64,000 bases of DNA from Candidatus Altimarinota bacterium. Its GTDB lineage: Bacteria; Patescibacteriota; Gracilibacteria; BD1-5; UBA6164. Of the stretch, positions 31,879 through 43,387 are shown one piece after another (position 1 is the first letter of the stretch; the number at the start of each line of letters is the position of its first letter). The notes beneath the pieces are model-generated. The model was not told where the DNA came from. It saw only the letters and a program-made list of their open reading frames with translations, and did not search any database. The stretch spans positions 186,001 through 250,000 of the forward strand of contig JAQUZB010000001.1 of the NCBI GenBank assembly GCA_028691535.1, given 5' to 3'. Both the position numbers and the translations under genes were made by a program.

Positions 31879-33075
31879 TTATAATTTTATTATTTCATTA
31901 AGTTTTTTCGAAGGAGAATCTTTAATTAAATTTATAATCTTTAATATTGAAGTTAAAGAATTTTTTAGATTTATTAAATCTCTAGGAGTTGTTCTATTTA
32001 AAGCAATTCTATTTAAAATCCCATTAATATTTGAAATACTTGATAACTCAGTTCTTGTTTTATCTAAAAGGATTTTATCTTTTAAAAATTCTTCTACAAA
32101 TTCTTGTCTTTTTTCTATTTCTTCTTTATTATTTAGAGGTTTAAGTATTGATTCATACATCAAACTTCATCACATACTTGTTTTTGTTTTGTTTAAAATT
32201 CAAAATAAAGTTCACTCTTTCGTAGACTTTGTCGCTATATTGTAAACTAAATCTAGGTTTCTAATCGTAGATTCGTCTAATTTCATATATTTTGATAAAT
32301 CAAGATATGAAATACTATTTAAGAAATCAAAATCACTTTTTTGATTATTTTCTAAATATTCAAGTAATAAGCTAGAAGCTCTAATTGCCTCTTTATATTG
32401 TTCAATTCAAAAAGCATTTAAATTTATAGTTTTAAAATGACTTATTAGATTTTTATAAGCTTCAGTTTTTGGCTCGTAGAAATAAATATTTAATAAATAT
32501 TTTCTCTCTAAAGTTTCTTTTATTTCTATATTTGTAAATAATTTTTTTTCTAAAACTACTTCTTTTGGTGCCAATTTAAATAATTCAGATTGTAATAATT
32601 CAAAACTTTCAAATTCACAAGTTTTCCATTTATTTTCTCAAATATTTAATATACTAAGTCAAAAAGTATTATTTGTTCAAGAAATAGAAATTATATTTGA
32701 ATTATTTGTTTCATAATTTTCTCATTCTAATCAAATTGTTGCAGGTGTAACAACTCTAATTATTTCTCTTCTTACAATTCATTTTAAATTTGGGTCACTT
32801 ACCTGTTCAGCAATTGCAACCTTGTATCAAGCTTCAACAAGTAGTGGAAGGTATTTTTCTTTTGCATGAAATGGAAATCAAGCAAGCGGAGTAGGTTTAG
32901 TTGCATTTTTATTTCTAGAAGTAACCGCAATTCATAAAACTTTGTTTGCAATAATTGCATCATCATCAAACATTTCGTAAAAATCTCACATCCTAAAGAA
33001 CAAAATAGCATCGCTATTTTGTTCTTTTAATTCATAATATTGGCTCATTGCTGGTGTTAAATCTGAATTTTCCAT
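31879..33075 (-). CDS. mutS: MutS fragment: mismatch-recognition, connector and partial core domains, no ATPase
   Basis: This protein starts normally (MENSDLTPAMSQYYELKEQN) and keeps domain I with the mismatch-reading F-x-E motif in FRMGDFYEMF. The segment PTPLAGFPFHAKEKYL, the connector domain and the beginning of the core domain follow (SMGGSLMYESILKPL, RIALNRTTPRDLINL). It stops at residue 398, in the core before the clamp; the usual length is about 850. The whole Walker-type ATPase and helix-turn-helix are missing, and holA starts two bases later, so the rest is not downstream. It lies intact in frame in an operon, with no stops, suggesting a maintained short form rather than fresh decay. 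Confidence 0.9.
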
Positions 33076-33084
33076 TTTTTATAG

Positions 33085-34299
33085 TTAAAACATTATTTTA
33101 AATCTATCTCTTCTTGAAAATGTATTTGTTTCATCAACATCCCTAGAAATTGATAAAAGTATTCATAATCAAAGCATAAGTGATAACAAAGATGAACCTC
33201 AATAACTTACAAATGGCATTGTAATTCATGTTAGTGGAACTATATTTAGGTTTACTCAAATATTTATAAAAGCTTGCATTAAAATCCGTGAAGAAAATCA
33301 TATAGCTGCAAATTTCGCAAATCTATCTTTAACTCTTTTGGCTATATATAGTCATCTATATCATATATACATATATAGAAGTAACATAATAGTTCATCAT
33401 AGGAATCACAATTCTTCAATTATAACTGAAAAAATAAAATCTCATTGTACTTCTGGTAAATATCAAAATTTTTGAATTGATCAACCAAATCATTTTCATC
33501 AAAATCAACCACTTCAAATAGCAATTAATGCTTGTTCTGTTTGATAATTAATTGTTTTATTTTTAATAGCTTCCTTATTATCAGCCAAGAAATTATCTAT
33601 TCTTTGAGTTATATATCAAAGTGTATTGTTATTTTTTCAAGTTACTTTATCATAATCTCATATTGAGTAAACTGACAATACTAAAAATATTCATAATCAG
33701 ATTGTAATTAATAAATGTTTAATATTCATTCAAGCATAAAAGTACATAATTACGGAAACTGGTAATATAACCATTATAGTTCCAAAGTCAGGTTGCATTC
33801 AAAGCAAAAATAATACTCAGGCCATAATTGTCATAAATGGCACAAATCATTTTTTAAAATCTTTTAAATATCAGTAATATTTTTTAAAAAACGCTGCTAG
33901 GAAAATAATTAATCATACTTTTAAAAACTCAGCTGGTTGTATTGTAAAAGGAATTCAAGGAATTGCTATCCATCATTTTGCTCATTTTAAACTCATTCAA
34001 ATAGTTAAAACAACTATAAGTAAAAAAATGGTAAAATAGAAAATATGCTTCGAGTATTTTTCAAATAATGAATTATTAACTTTTGTCATGATTCATAGCA
34101 AAATCATAGAAACAATAACATGAGTTATATTTCTAATTACATAAAAATAATTATATGCTTCATCAATATATCATTTTTGCGCTTGTAAATCAGTTACTCT
34201 AAAAGAAGAATAAACTGAAACTGATGATACCATAATCATTCAAAATATAACTAGTGATAATACACTAAAAAAAAGTTTATAATCTATGTTTTTTTTCAT
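33085..34299 (-). CDS. ftsW: Peptidoglycan polymerase FtsW/RodA (SEDS family)
   Basis: This 404-residue membrane protein has about ten hydrophobic helices. SEDS signatures are visible: GAKGGIAIPGIPFTIQPAEFLKV, with the conserved QPAE, then FGGKGFGGSIQKFGYLPEVQ and DFIFSVIIEELGFLGG, which hold the catalytic aspartate region, and near the end LTGITMPFVSYGGSSLLS. Most glycines are TGA. It polymerises lipid II glycan strands, in division if FtsW or elongation if RodA; I cannot separate the two here. Its ATG overlaps the YggT-like stop (TAATG), showing tight coupling. Confidence 0.93.
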
Positions 34300-34592
34300 T
34301 AAAAATTTGTTATATCAAAATAATATTGTTGTATACTTGGATCAAATGAAAATATCAATCCTTGAATAAATAAAAGTAAAAATATAACTATTATAGGTGT
34401 GAAATCAAGTGGTCAAAAACTAGAAGGAATTATATCTCTTATTTTTTTATATATTGGATCAATTATATCTGATACAAATTTTGGTCTAATTCTAAGTCAA
34501 AATAAAACAAGCCAAGATAATATAACATCAAATATTACAAAATATTTAATTATGTCTGCTAATAATAATATAGCTACCAAAATAGTTTTCAT
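34299..34592 (-). CDS. YggT-family membrane protein
   Basis: This 97-residue protein has two hydrophobic helices separated by the family's conserved loop: LSGLVLFGLRIRPKFVSDI, then IIDPIYKKIRDIIPSSFGPLD, matching the P-x-(Y/L)-x-x-I-R-x-x-(I/L)-P pattern. YggT proteins are often near cell-division genes, which fits its place between rnc and ftsW. It begins three bases after the rnc stop and its TAA overlaps the ftsW ATG. Confidence 0.85.
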
Positions 34593-34595
34593 TTC

Positions 34596-35327
34596 TTATT
34601 TGTTTATTAATTTAATATATGCATCTTCTGCGGCTTTTTCTTGAGCTTTTTTCTTACTAGAACCTTTTCAAGTTCATTTTAATTCTTCTTTAAAATAAAT
34701 TCAAACTGTAAAAATCTTATCATGATCAAGTCCCTCTTCAGAGATAACATCATAAGTTGGTGTTACATCAAATTCAGCTTGTGCTAATTCTTGAACAGAA
34801 GTTTTAAAATCTTTTGTTAAATTATTTTTAACTACATCATTTACAATTGGATAAACATATTTATTAATAAAATTGCGGGCAATTTCAATTCATAAATCTA
34901 AATATATAGCTCAAATTACTGCTTCAACAACATTAGCAAGTAGATAATCATTCTCTCTTCAACCTGATTTTTCTTCTCATTTTCATAATAATAAATATTT
35001 AGAAAATTCTAATTTTCTAGCCACATTTGATAGATTTCTTCATCTTACAATTGCACTTCTTATATCTGTTAATTCACCTTCTGTTTTTTTAGGATAATCT
35101 TTGTATAAATTTTCTGTTACTACTAACTCTAAAATCGCATCTCATAAAAATTCTAATCTTTCATTGTGCTCAGGTGCAAAATCTTGTTTTTCATTTACAA
35201 TTGATCTATGAATAAATGCAAGTATATATTTAGAAATATCATTGTAATTTATCTCTAATTCCATCAATAATCATCATATTTTTTCTATATATATTGGGTT
35301 TTCTACAGCTTTTTTAGCTATTACCAT
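34596..35327 (-). CDS. rnc: Ribonuclease III
   Basis: This 243-residue double-strand-specific RNase matures rRNA and processes mRNAs. The catalytic signature HNERLEFLGDAILELVV carries the metal-binding Glu and Asp residues. ANVVEAVIGAIYLDLG carries the second acidic cluster. The C-terminal double-stranded RNA-binding domain follows, ending GSSKKKAQEKAAEDAYIKL. Length is normal. It heads the five-gene operon with yggT, ftsW, mutS fragment and holA. Confidence 0.96.
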
Positions 35328-35449
35328 ATTTAATTTTTTAAAAAATAATAAAAAACTAAAAAATTTAAAATTAAAAAATATATTTTTTAACTTCATAACT
35401 TTTTATTTTCCTTTATAAGATTACTTTTTTTAAGCAAAAAGTAAAGATA

Positions 35450-35486
35450 AAAAAACACTATTTTATTTTTTTAAAATAGTGTTTTT
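35450..35486. terminator. Terminator hairpin downstream of nusB
   Basis: The stem AAAAACACTATTTT / AAAATAGTGTTTTT has T-runs on both strands. It lies at the end of nusB on the minus strand. Confidence 0.8.
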
Positions 35487-35963
35487 TTATCTTTTAAATA
35501 TAGAGTAATTATATGTGTTTTCATAATTATCTTTAGATTTTTCTAATTCAGCATGATCGTGTAAAACTTTGTTTAAAACTCAGTTTACAATCTTTTTTGC
35601 CGAATCATCTCAATATACTTTAGCAACCTCTATAGCTTCATTTACAGATACTTTTCACGGTATTTCTTCATCTATGAAAAACATTTCAGCCAATGCAATA
35701 TAAATTGGAATTATATTTACAATGTTCATTTTTTCAAAATCAAATTTTGGAGAATATTTTTTTATTACAAAAATAAAAAATCATTCATGATATTTTATTA
35801 TTTTATTCATTTCTTTTAAATAATCCTCATCCCTTTCAAAGGTAAAGATTTCATCAAAAAACGAATTATAAAATTCTGTCAAATCAATTACTCAAAATGT
35901 ACTTGCATACAATTCTTGATATAATAATTTTCTAGTCTTTTTACGATTAATTATAGAGATCAT
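35487..35963 (-). CDS. nusB: Transcription antitermination factor NusB
   Basis: This 158-residue all-helical protein has the NusB features: an N-terminal INRKKTRKLLYQELYAS helix with the arginine-rich RNA-binding face, and near the C-terminus PGKVSVNEAIEVAKVYGDDS followed by KKIVNGVLNKV. These match the conserved 'V-x-I-N-E-A-V-E-L-A-K-x-(Y/F)-(G/S)' and 'F-(V/I)-N-G-V-L' patterns. With NusE it supports rRNA transcription. Upstream on the same strand is rpmF. It is a separate unit from the rnc operon because terminators flank it. Confidence 0.9.
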
Positions 35964-35993
35964 TTTAAAGAGCATAAATATATATAGTATAAA

Positions 35994-36032
35994 AAATAAC
36001 ATAGATAATCTTTCATATATCTATGTTATTTT
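35994..36032 (-). terminator. Terminator hairpin downstream of rpmF
   Basis: The stem AAAATAACATAGATA / TATCTATGTTATTTT lies 11 bases after the rpmF stop, between rpmF and nusB. Confidence 0.75.
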
Positions 36033-36042
36033 TAAAATGGTT

Positions 36043-36252
36043 TTATATTCTAGTAGTTTTTTTGTTAGTTTTTTTAGCAATAACTTGTCTACCATTATAC
36101 ATACCGTTTTCGTCAACCATATGTGATAAACCGTTACCTTCTTTATTTAACATAACTCTATCTTTTAATTTTTTAGCCATTTTTAAAATCCAAGCTGTAG
36201 TTCTTGATTTAGTCTCAGATTTAGAGTGTCTCTTTTTTGGTCCGATTGTCAT
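36043..36252 (-). CDS. rpmF: Ribosomal protein L32
   Basis: This 69-residue basic protein of the large ribosomal subunit begins MTIGPKKRHSKSETKSRTT, with the family start of PKKR(H/T)SKS. It continues TAWILKMAKKLKDRVMLNKE. The usual C-terminal zinc cysteines of many L32 proteins are absent, as in other cysteine-free forms. All five glycines are GGT or GGA and none is TGA, in contrast to neighbouring genes. It ends TNKKTTRI. Confidence 0.85.
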   Translation of the reverse strand: MTIGPKKRHSKSETKSRTTAWILKMAKKLKDRVMLNKEGNGLSHMVDENGMYNGRQVIAKKTNKKTTRI

Positions 36253-36388
36253 TTTTACAAATTAATTAATAAATTTTTTTAAATTACTTGTGGATTTTAT
36301 AAATTTTTTCATAAAATGCAAATTTAATTTGAAAAAAAAATATATAAATGTATATTTATAATGAATATATCGTATAATTAATAAATTG

Positions 36389-37072
36389 ATGAGAAAAATT
36401 TTAATAATTGAAGATGATAAATGAATATCAAGTTCACTAAAATTATATTTAGAAAATTCAAATTTTGATGTTTTTCTTCATCACGAATGATATAAAGCTA
36501 TAGATGTAATACTTGATGTAAATCCTGACTTAATAATTCTTGATATCAATTTACCATGAAAAAATGGTATAGATATAACTAGAGAATATAGACTTTTGTG
36601 AAATATTCCAATTATTATGCTAACAGCAAGATCAGGTGAGTTAGACAGAATTAATTGATTAGAAATTTGAGCAGATGATTATATAGCAAAACCTTTTTCA
36701 CCAAGAGAATTATTAGCTAGGATAAATACAATTATTAGAAGAATTCCAGAAAATAAAGAAAGTACTATAATTATTGATGAATCTGAATTAATAAAGCTTC
36801 AAAATATTGAAATAAATATAAACAAGAAAACTGTAAAAAAATGAAATAATGTAATTTCATTAACTGGAAATGAATATGATATATTAAAAAAACTATTTGA
36901 AGAAAATTGAAAAGTTGTTTCTAGAGAATATATTATGAAAGAAATCATATGATATGATAATTATTTATATGATAGAACAATTGATACTCATATAAAAAAT
37001 CTGAGAAAAAAACTGGACGCAAAGGATTTGATTCTAACTATTAGATGAGAATGATATAGGATTAATATTTAA
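36389..37072 (+). CDS. OmpR-family response regulator
   Basis: This 227-residue protein has a receiver domain: [17 protein letters not shown] holds the acidic pair, [15 protein letters not shown] holds the phospho-acceptor aspartate, [10 protein letters not shown] the switch threonine, and [16 protein letters not shown] the conserved lysine. The C-terminal winged-helix domain ends [20 protein letters not shown], typical of OmpR/PhoB. The kinase gene follows after nine bases, so it forms a two-component pair. Target genes are unknown. Confidence 0.95.
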
Positions 37073-37081
37073 ATGTAAAAA

Positions 37082-38401
37082 ATGTCATTATCTAGAAAAT
37101 TTATAATAGCGATTATTACAACTATATTATTTATTACAACAATAAATATATTGGCTTTTTATGTTTTTTATACAACTTATTTAAAGGTTTATTTAGTTGA
37201 AAAAAATGAATCTAGAGATAAGGTAACTATAGAATATATAAACGATATAATTAAAAAACAAACTATTGATGATATTGATAGTATTTTTACTGACACTGAA
37301 ATTGAATTTTTTGAATTGCTTGAAAATAATGATTGAAAAATTCCACTTAGTAAGGAAAAAAATGTAGATATAGTTATAAATTACCTTGTAAAAAGTTGAA
37401 TTGCTCCTAAGTATATAGAAGAAATTATCCCAACAGATAACTTTTGAAAAGTTTTAGAGGCTATGAGAGACAAGGCAAGTCCAGAATATAGATTTATAAA
37501 TAAATTAAGACTTTCAATTATTATTACAAATATAATCTCAATTACGATTTCAATTATTTTTTTAATAATATTTATTAGAAAAACTATTTATCCAATTAAG
37601 AATATTACTCAAAATATAAAAAATATTCAAGCGCAAAAGAAATACTGAAAACAATTTGAAGAAATAATTTACTATAATAAAAAAGATGAAGTTTGACTTT
37701 TAGTTGATGCGATTAACAGTTTAAATAAAAGATTAAACTTGCAAGATGAGATTAGAACAAGATTACTAGCAGATATTAGTCATGAATTAAAAACTCCAAT
37801 TACATCAATACAATGTTATTTAGAATGAATTTCTGATTGAGTTATAAAACTAGATCAAAAAAACCTAAATTCTATAACTTATGAAATGAAAAGGTTAATT
37901 ACTCTTGTAAACAAGATAATGGAATATGAAAAATTGGATAGAAAAAAATTAGATTTAAGTTTATCAGATTTTCAAGTTAATGATTTAATTATTTCCCTTG
38001 TTGAAACACATAAAAAAAGATTAAGAGAAAATAAACAAAGAATAAAAGTAACTTGAGAAATAGATGTAAATATAAAAGCTGATAAGGATTTATTTATTCA
38101 ATTAGTTCATAATTTAATTTGAAATTTCTTAAAGTACGCTGGTAAAAAAACATTTTTAAAAGTAAATGTTACTAGAAAATATATAGATTTTTGTGATGAT
38201 GGTGAATGAATTAAAGCATCAGAAATTCCATTTCTAACTGAAAAATTTTATCAATGAAATATTGAAAAAACTTGAGATATTGATGCAAGATGAATATGAG
38301 TTTGATTATCAATAGTAACAAAAATAATTGAAAGTCATGGCTGGAAGTATGAAATTAAGTCAGATATTTGAAAATGATTTAGTTTTAAAATCTATATATA
38401 A
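37082..38401 (+). CDS. Sensor histidine kinase
   Basis: This 439-residue membrane kinase has two transmembrane helices (about 8-28 and 140-165) flanking a roughly 110-residue sensor domain. A HAMP-like linker follows (RKTIYPIKNITQNIKNIQ). The phospho-accepting histidine lies in ADISHELKTPITSIQ. The ATPase domain has HNLIGNFLKYA (N box), FCDDGEGIKASEI (G1), FYQGNIEKTG (F box) and RGIGVGLSIVTKIIESHGG-like G2. Several of the invariant glycines in the G boxes are TGA codons. It is transcribed with the response regulator upstream. Confidence 0.95.
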
Positions 38402-38462
38402 AATCTTCACACAATATTCACATTAAAAATTTTGTTATATTGTAAAAATCATTATTATATAA

Positions 38463-38541
38463 TTACGAGATGGGGGTAATCCATAAAGTTAAAGCCTAAA
38501 TAATTTTATTTCTCCCCTTTCTTTGTTAATTAATTTAAAAA
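38463..38541 (+). promoter_or_regulatory. Candidate structured 5' leader
   Basis: Between the kinase gene and the secreted protein gene lies a region with unusual G and C content. A GGGG block near 38473 can pair with CCCC near 38515, and between them sits a purine-rich core containing GTAATCC and AAAGCC. A possible promoter (TTGTTA ... TATTAT) is just upstream. The arrangement suggests a cis-regulatory leader or small riboswitch, but no known class was recognised. Confidence 0.35.
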
Positions 38542-39366
38542 ATGCTTAAAAAATTATTTCTATTTATAATTTTGTTTTTGACGATTTCCTGAACTAAATC
38601 TTATGCGTGAGATTTGGTTCTTTCTGACGAGACAAAAACTATAAGAGAATTAAAGGAGAGTATTGAGTGATTAGATAAAGTAAGAAATGATCTTTATACT
38701 AAATTACAAGATTTTTCTCCTGATCAAAAGTTAAAGACATTTTTCAGAGATGATTTAACAATGGCTGATTTAGAAAATTTAAAATTAATAATAGAACAAT
38801 ATATTAATCATAAATCATTATTAGAAGCAGAATTATTGGATAGTTCTAAAAAACTTTTAGATGTTACTGATATAAGAATTAAATTACTTTGAGAAAAAAA
38901 GGAATTATATACAAATATGACTCAATTTATAAAAGTTGAATCATATCAAAATTATCTTGATTTTATAAAATCTGATACTGCAATATACTCAGAAAGAAAA
39001 GAAATTGATTCAAGTATTTATAGAAAACAAGAAATCATAAATAATAAAGTTACAATTCTTGAAGAAAAAATAAAAGAGCATAAAAGTTATTTAGAAGATT
39101 CATTGAAAATATTGGTTGAATGAAGAATGGATGAAAAAATAACTATTCTATCAAATAATAAAAGTTTTCTTGAATTAGATAATACTGACAAGATTAAAAT
39201 TCTTGAAAAAACTATATTAAAAATAAATAATACTATTGAAACTATGAAAACAGATTCTATCTGAGAAAATATTTCTACTTTCGTTAAAGTTAATAATGAT
39301 AAAAAAATAGAAATATACAATATAGTATTACAAAAATTAGAAGATTTTAAAAATTCATACAAATAA
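38542..39366 (+). CDS. Secreted coiled-coil protein, unknown function
   Basis: This 274-residue protein has an N-terminal signal peptide (MLKKLFLFIILFLTISGTKS, cleavage near YAGD). The rest is almost entirely charged helix, with long stretches rich in lysine, glutamate, isoleucine and leucine, consistent with coiled coils. No cysteine-rich or enzymatic motif is seen. It follows the two-component genes and the possible structured leader, so it may be under their control. It resembles periplasmic coiled-coil partners of M23 hydrolases in form only. Confidence 0.7.
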
Positions 39367-39393
39367 AAAAGAACACGAAGTGTTCTTTTTTAT
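39364..39393. terminator. Bidirectional terminator
   Basis: The stem AAGAACAC-GAA-GTGTTCTT with A- and T-runs lies between convergent genes ending at 39366 and 39397. Confidence 0.85.
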
Positions 39394-39396
39394 TTG

Positions 39397-40785
39397 TTAT
39401 ATTTTGTGATTAAAAAATTGTTCTAAATCTAATCTTTCATCGTCAAATTTAAATAATTTTCAATCTTTTCTCAACATTTCCATTACTTCATCAACAATTT
39501 TTTTAGAAACATTTTTTCAATAAAGATGTTCTTTTTTTACCATTGATTTATTTCAAATTGCTCACTTTACTATATCAACAATTAACATTGAATTAATTGG
39601 TGGAGCGATTAAATTAGTTCCAGCTAAAATAGTTTCAGTTCTATCAGATCAAAATCTAACAGTTACACAAGGAACTCATACTATATTTGCTTCTTCTTGC
39701 ATACTTCAACTATCCGTAACAACAGCTCAAGCTTGACTAATCATATCAATAACTTCGCAGTGATGTGCTAAAGCTGGTCAATATGCAAAATTATCTTTAT
39801 ATTTTTCTTTTAAATTCTCTATATCTTCTCTAAGTCCATAATTATCAATTGCAAATTCACTAGCATAAAGTCATAAAAAACAAACATAGACTCAATCTTG
39901 AATTAATTTTTTGATTGCATTATATATAACTAAAAATCTTTCTTTTTTTTCTGTATTTTCCCTTCTATGAATAGTTATAAATAAAAAAGGTTTTCATTTC
40001 ATATTTGGATATATTTCAAAAGCTTTTGATAATCAAACTTTTTGTTTTGAAATTTCAATAGCATCAGCAACTGTATTTCAAACAACTTTAATATGTTCTT
40101 TTGGAAATCATTCTTTTCTTAGAGTTTTTCTATATAGTTCAACTGGTACAGCAAATAATCAAGTTGAAGCCTCAATTCATCTTGTATCAAATTGTTCAGG
40201 ATATGGTTCTATACTTCAAGTTTCATATATATCAAAATCTTGAAGTTTTTTATAGTATTTTTCCCAATTAAATTTTCCACTTTCATAATTTATAAATAAA
40301 TCATGATAAAATTCTTTACTTGGAGTAAAAGTTCTAATTCATGCTTCAACATGAACAACTGCAAATTTATTTAAAAAGGCTGCTTTATCAGCAGTTGTAG
40401 CAGTAAGAGTATCTCAATGTACGTAAGGAACTGGTATTTTTTTATAAACACCTGATAATTCTACCAAAAAATCTCATAATCTATCAATTACAAGAGAAAA
40501 CTTTTTATGAATTGGTCAAAAAATATTTAAATTTACATCAACTTCCATATTGAATTCTCAAAGAACTCACATACTCAAATTATAATCATAGTGTTGTCCT
40601 GTATGAACAAGGATAACTAATTCTCATCTAGATTTTAATTCACTATATAATGGTGCTTGTTTTATAATATCCGGTTTTGTTGCAATCATTATAATATGTG
40701 CATATTTTTGTGTACTATTTTCTATATCAAACCAAAAGTTTGGTCTTATAAAAACACTATTTTCTTCTTTTACGTTTTTTTGCAT
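39397..40785 (-). CDS. wecB: UDP-N-acetylglucosamine 2-epimerase-like protein
   Basis: This GT-B-fold enzyme interconverts UDP-GlcNAc and UDP-ManNAc. At 462 residues it is longer than the usual 375, due to an N-terminal extension and an insertion around EFYHDLFINYESGKFNWEKY. Signatures present are LVHTGQHYDYNLS, the HGDTLTATTA segment, VVHVEAGIRTF with a catalytic-site glutamate, VVGNTVADAI, FITIHRRENTE, and VVTDSGSMQEEA with the second glutamate. It would supply ManNAc for a surface polysaccharide. It follows the BspA-type pilin gene but is separated from it by a terminator. Confidence 0.88.
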
Positions 40786-40786
40786 T

Positions 40787-40831
40787 TAAAAACTCTATAA
40801 TTAATTAATGTTTTAATTATAGAGTTTTTAA
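40787..40831 (-). terminator. Terminator hairpin downstream of the BspA-type pilin gene
   Basis: A long stem (AAAAACTCTATAATTAA with TTAATTATAGAGTTTTT) lies between the pilin stop and the epimerase start on the minus strand. Confidence 0.75.
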
Positions 40832-40868
40832 ATTTTTTACAAGATATTATAATAATTTTATATTTAAT

Positions 40869-42395
40869 TTAAGGACAAGTTCACCATTGAGGTTGAATTC
40901 AATTATTTCAAGCAAATCAAGATGTCGCATCAAAATTTGTTGGTTTTGATAATACATGAGTTACACACCATCATGAAATATTTTGATTAAAAGATGTTGC
41001 GCCATAAAACATTTCATTCATGTGATAAACTTTTGAAGTATTCCAATTTGATATATCTTGATTAAATAAAAGTGCTTCTCTAAACATTGTTTTCATATAT
41101 ATAACATTTGATACATTCCAATTTGATATATCTTGATTAAATGCTCTTGCATTATAAAACATATAACTCATATCATAAACATTTGATACATTCCAATTTG
41201 ATATATCTTGATTAAATGATTGTGCTCATCAAAACATCCAAAACATACTGGTAACACTTGATACATTCCAACTTGATATATCTTGATTAAATAAATAATT
41301 ACTATCAAACATATAATCCATATCTGTAACATTTGATACATCCCAACTTGATAAATCTTGATTAAATGAATAATTATTAAAAAATAAACTATCCATATCT
41401 GTAACTTTTGAAGTATCCCAATTTGATATATCTTGATTAAAATTATTTAATCAATAAAACATACCTCACATATCTGTAACATTTGAAACATCCCAATTTG
41501 ATATATCTTGATTAAATGTACCTGCTCACCAAAACATATGATTCATATTAGTAACATTAGATGTATCCCAATATCCTATATCTTGATTAAATCCTGGACC
41601 AAAAATTGGAAAAATATTAGACATATCAGTTACTTGTCCTGTAAAAATATTAGTAGCATTATATGTAACTCATCAAACTACTATTCATGTGTTAACTGCA
41701 GTTTTTATTCAATTTACTCAAGATCAATTCTCTACTATTAATAATCATTCACATCATAACCATCAAGCTTGTCATACCGAACCTATATTTGAAGGATTAT
41801 AACAATTTGTATTTGTTCATGAAGTAACTAATAAATCAATATTATATGGTAAAATTGATTTATTGTCTTCAATAAATGGAGAATTTAAATTACTTGAATC
41901 AGATAGTATAATACTGGGACTATCTGTTGGTAATATTTGATAGTAATCTCATACAATTACTGCTTGATTATTTTCTTCATTTATTGTTGCTAATTGTACA
42001 AACTTATATGCTCATGTTCAACTTCATCATACTCAATATGAAAATACATAATTATTTCATTTTGGATCTTTAAAAATATTATTATCTTCTTTTATTGATA
42101 AAAAATTTATATTTCATTGTTTAGCATCTGTTGGAGTTACTCATCATACTGTTAATCATGATTTTATATCTACTCAATTTACTATAAAAGTAGATGAACT
42201 AATTCATTTTGATCTTTCTATTGATATTTTTTTATATAGATTATTTACATCACTTAGTCTCTTACTATCTCTTGCTCAGGCAGAATATCATTGAAGATTT
42301 ATAAAAGCAATAGTTCATAATATAGCTAATATAGTTATTACTACTATTAATTCTACTAACGTAAATGCTTTTATTTTATTTTTGTATAAGTTCAT
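40869..42395 (-). CDS. Type IV pilin-like protein with BspA-type (DUF285) repeats
   Basis: This 508-residue protein begins with a prepilin leader ([10 protein letters not shown], then [16 protein letters not shown]) and the same middle domain as the pilins at 26830-28020 and 53657-55288. Residues about 250-490 are around nine repeats of 26 residues, each with the pattern FNQDIS(N/S)W(N/D)(V/T)S(N/K)V-x-x-M-x-x-MF. This is the DUF285/BspA-type leucine-rich-like surface repeat. A short tail with two cysteines closes the protein. It is likely an adhesive pilin in which the repeat array is the exposed tip. The array may vary in repeat number. Confidence 0.9.
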
Positions 42396-42509
42396 ATTTA
42401 TAAAAAAGAAAGTATATTATTTTTTATTATAATTATATAATGTATCTTTCAAAAAATTATTACTAGACAATACTAAAAAAATATTAATTATATTTATATA
42501 ATTAATATT

Positions 42510-43382
42510 TTAATTTTTAAAATACATTCAAATCATAATACATAATGAAACTAAAACTGTAATAACTATATCTTTTTTAGATGGAATTTCTTTTAAAACA
42601 AAGAATCAAATTATATATACAAAAATAAGATATAGTAAACTTAATAAACTAGTTGTAACTATTCATAGAGTAGAATACATTGTTAAAGCCAATAGTATAG
42701 ATACAATAACAATTGAATTAACAAACATCATTAATTTAACATAACTTTTTTCCAATTTTTTAAATTCTCCAAATTCACTTTTGTATAACATTAAAATAAT
42801 TGAAAAAATAATAACTAAAATTGATTCCAATAAATAAAAATTTGCAGAATTTAATTTAGTTAAAAAATATATAGTAGAAAAAACTTGAAACGACTTAATT
42901 ATAGAAGAAGTTAATACCATTAAACAGTATTTATTTATCTTTAAACTATTTATTTTAATATTTGGTAGTATTACTATAAATGAAGCAACTAAAGCAGAGA
43001 TAAATGTAATAAAATTAGCTTTTTCAGATGCTATAAATATAAATCAAATAATAATTGGAAATACTTGAAATAACATTGCAAATGGTTGCAACACAGATAC
43101 TTTTTCACTTGCATAAGCTATTCTTCTAAGAGGATATGTTATATATAATCAAGCAGTTGCAATAATAATTATTAAGTATTCTTTATATGTAAAATCTATT
43201 TTATTTAATTCAAAATGAAATATTCAAATATAAAACAAAATAATGATTATAAAAAAATGATATGATCTATTAAATAATGTTTGTAAATTATTTCATATTT
43301 TTTTATTTTCTAGTACTATTTTTCAAAGTACCATTCATGTAGCATTTAAAAAAGATTGTAAAATTCAAAGTATAAATCACAT
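42510..43382 (-). CDS. EamA/DMT-like multi-pass membrane protein
   Basis: This 290-residue protein has about ten hydrophobic helices in two halves, the layout of the drug/metabolite transporter superfamily. It begins MGFILGILQSFLNATGMVLG, and a helix-ending YITYPLRRIAYASEKVSVLQ resembles the 'alpha-x-x-P-x-x-A' turn of EamA domains. The ATG lies five bases after the stop of a related protein upstream, so the two are probably a heteromeric pair. Substrate cannot be told. Confidence 0.65.
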
Positions 43383-43387
43383 AATTT

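Noticed and set aside
40971-41620. CRISPR-like array of regular repeats
   Set aside because: The 78-base periodic repeats are in-frame BspA-type protein repeats without spacers.
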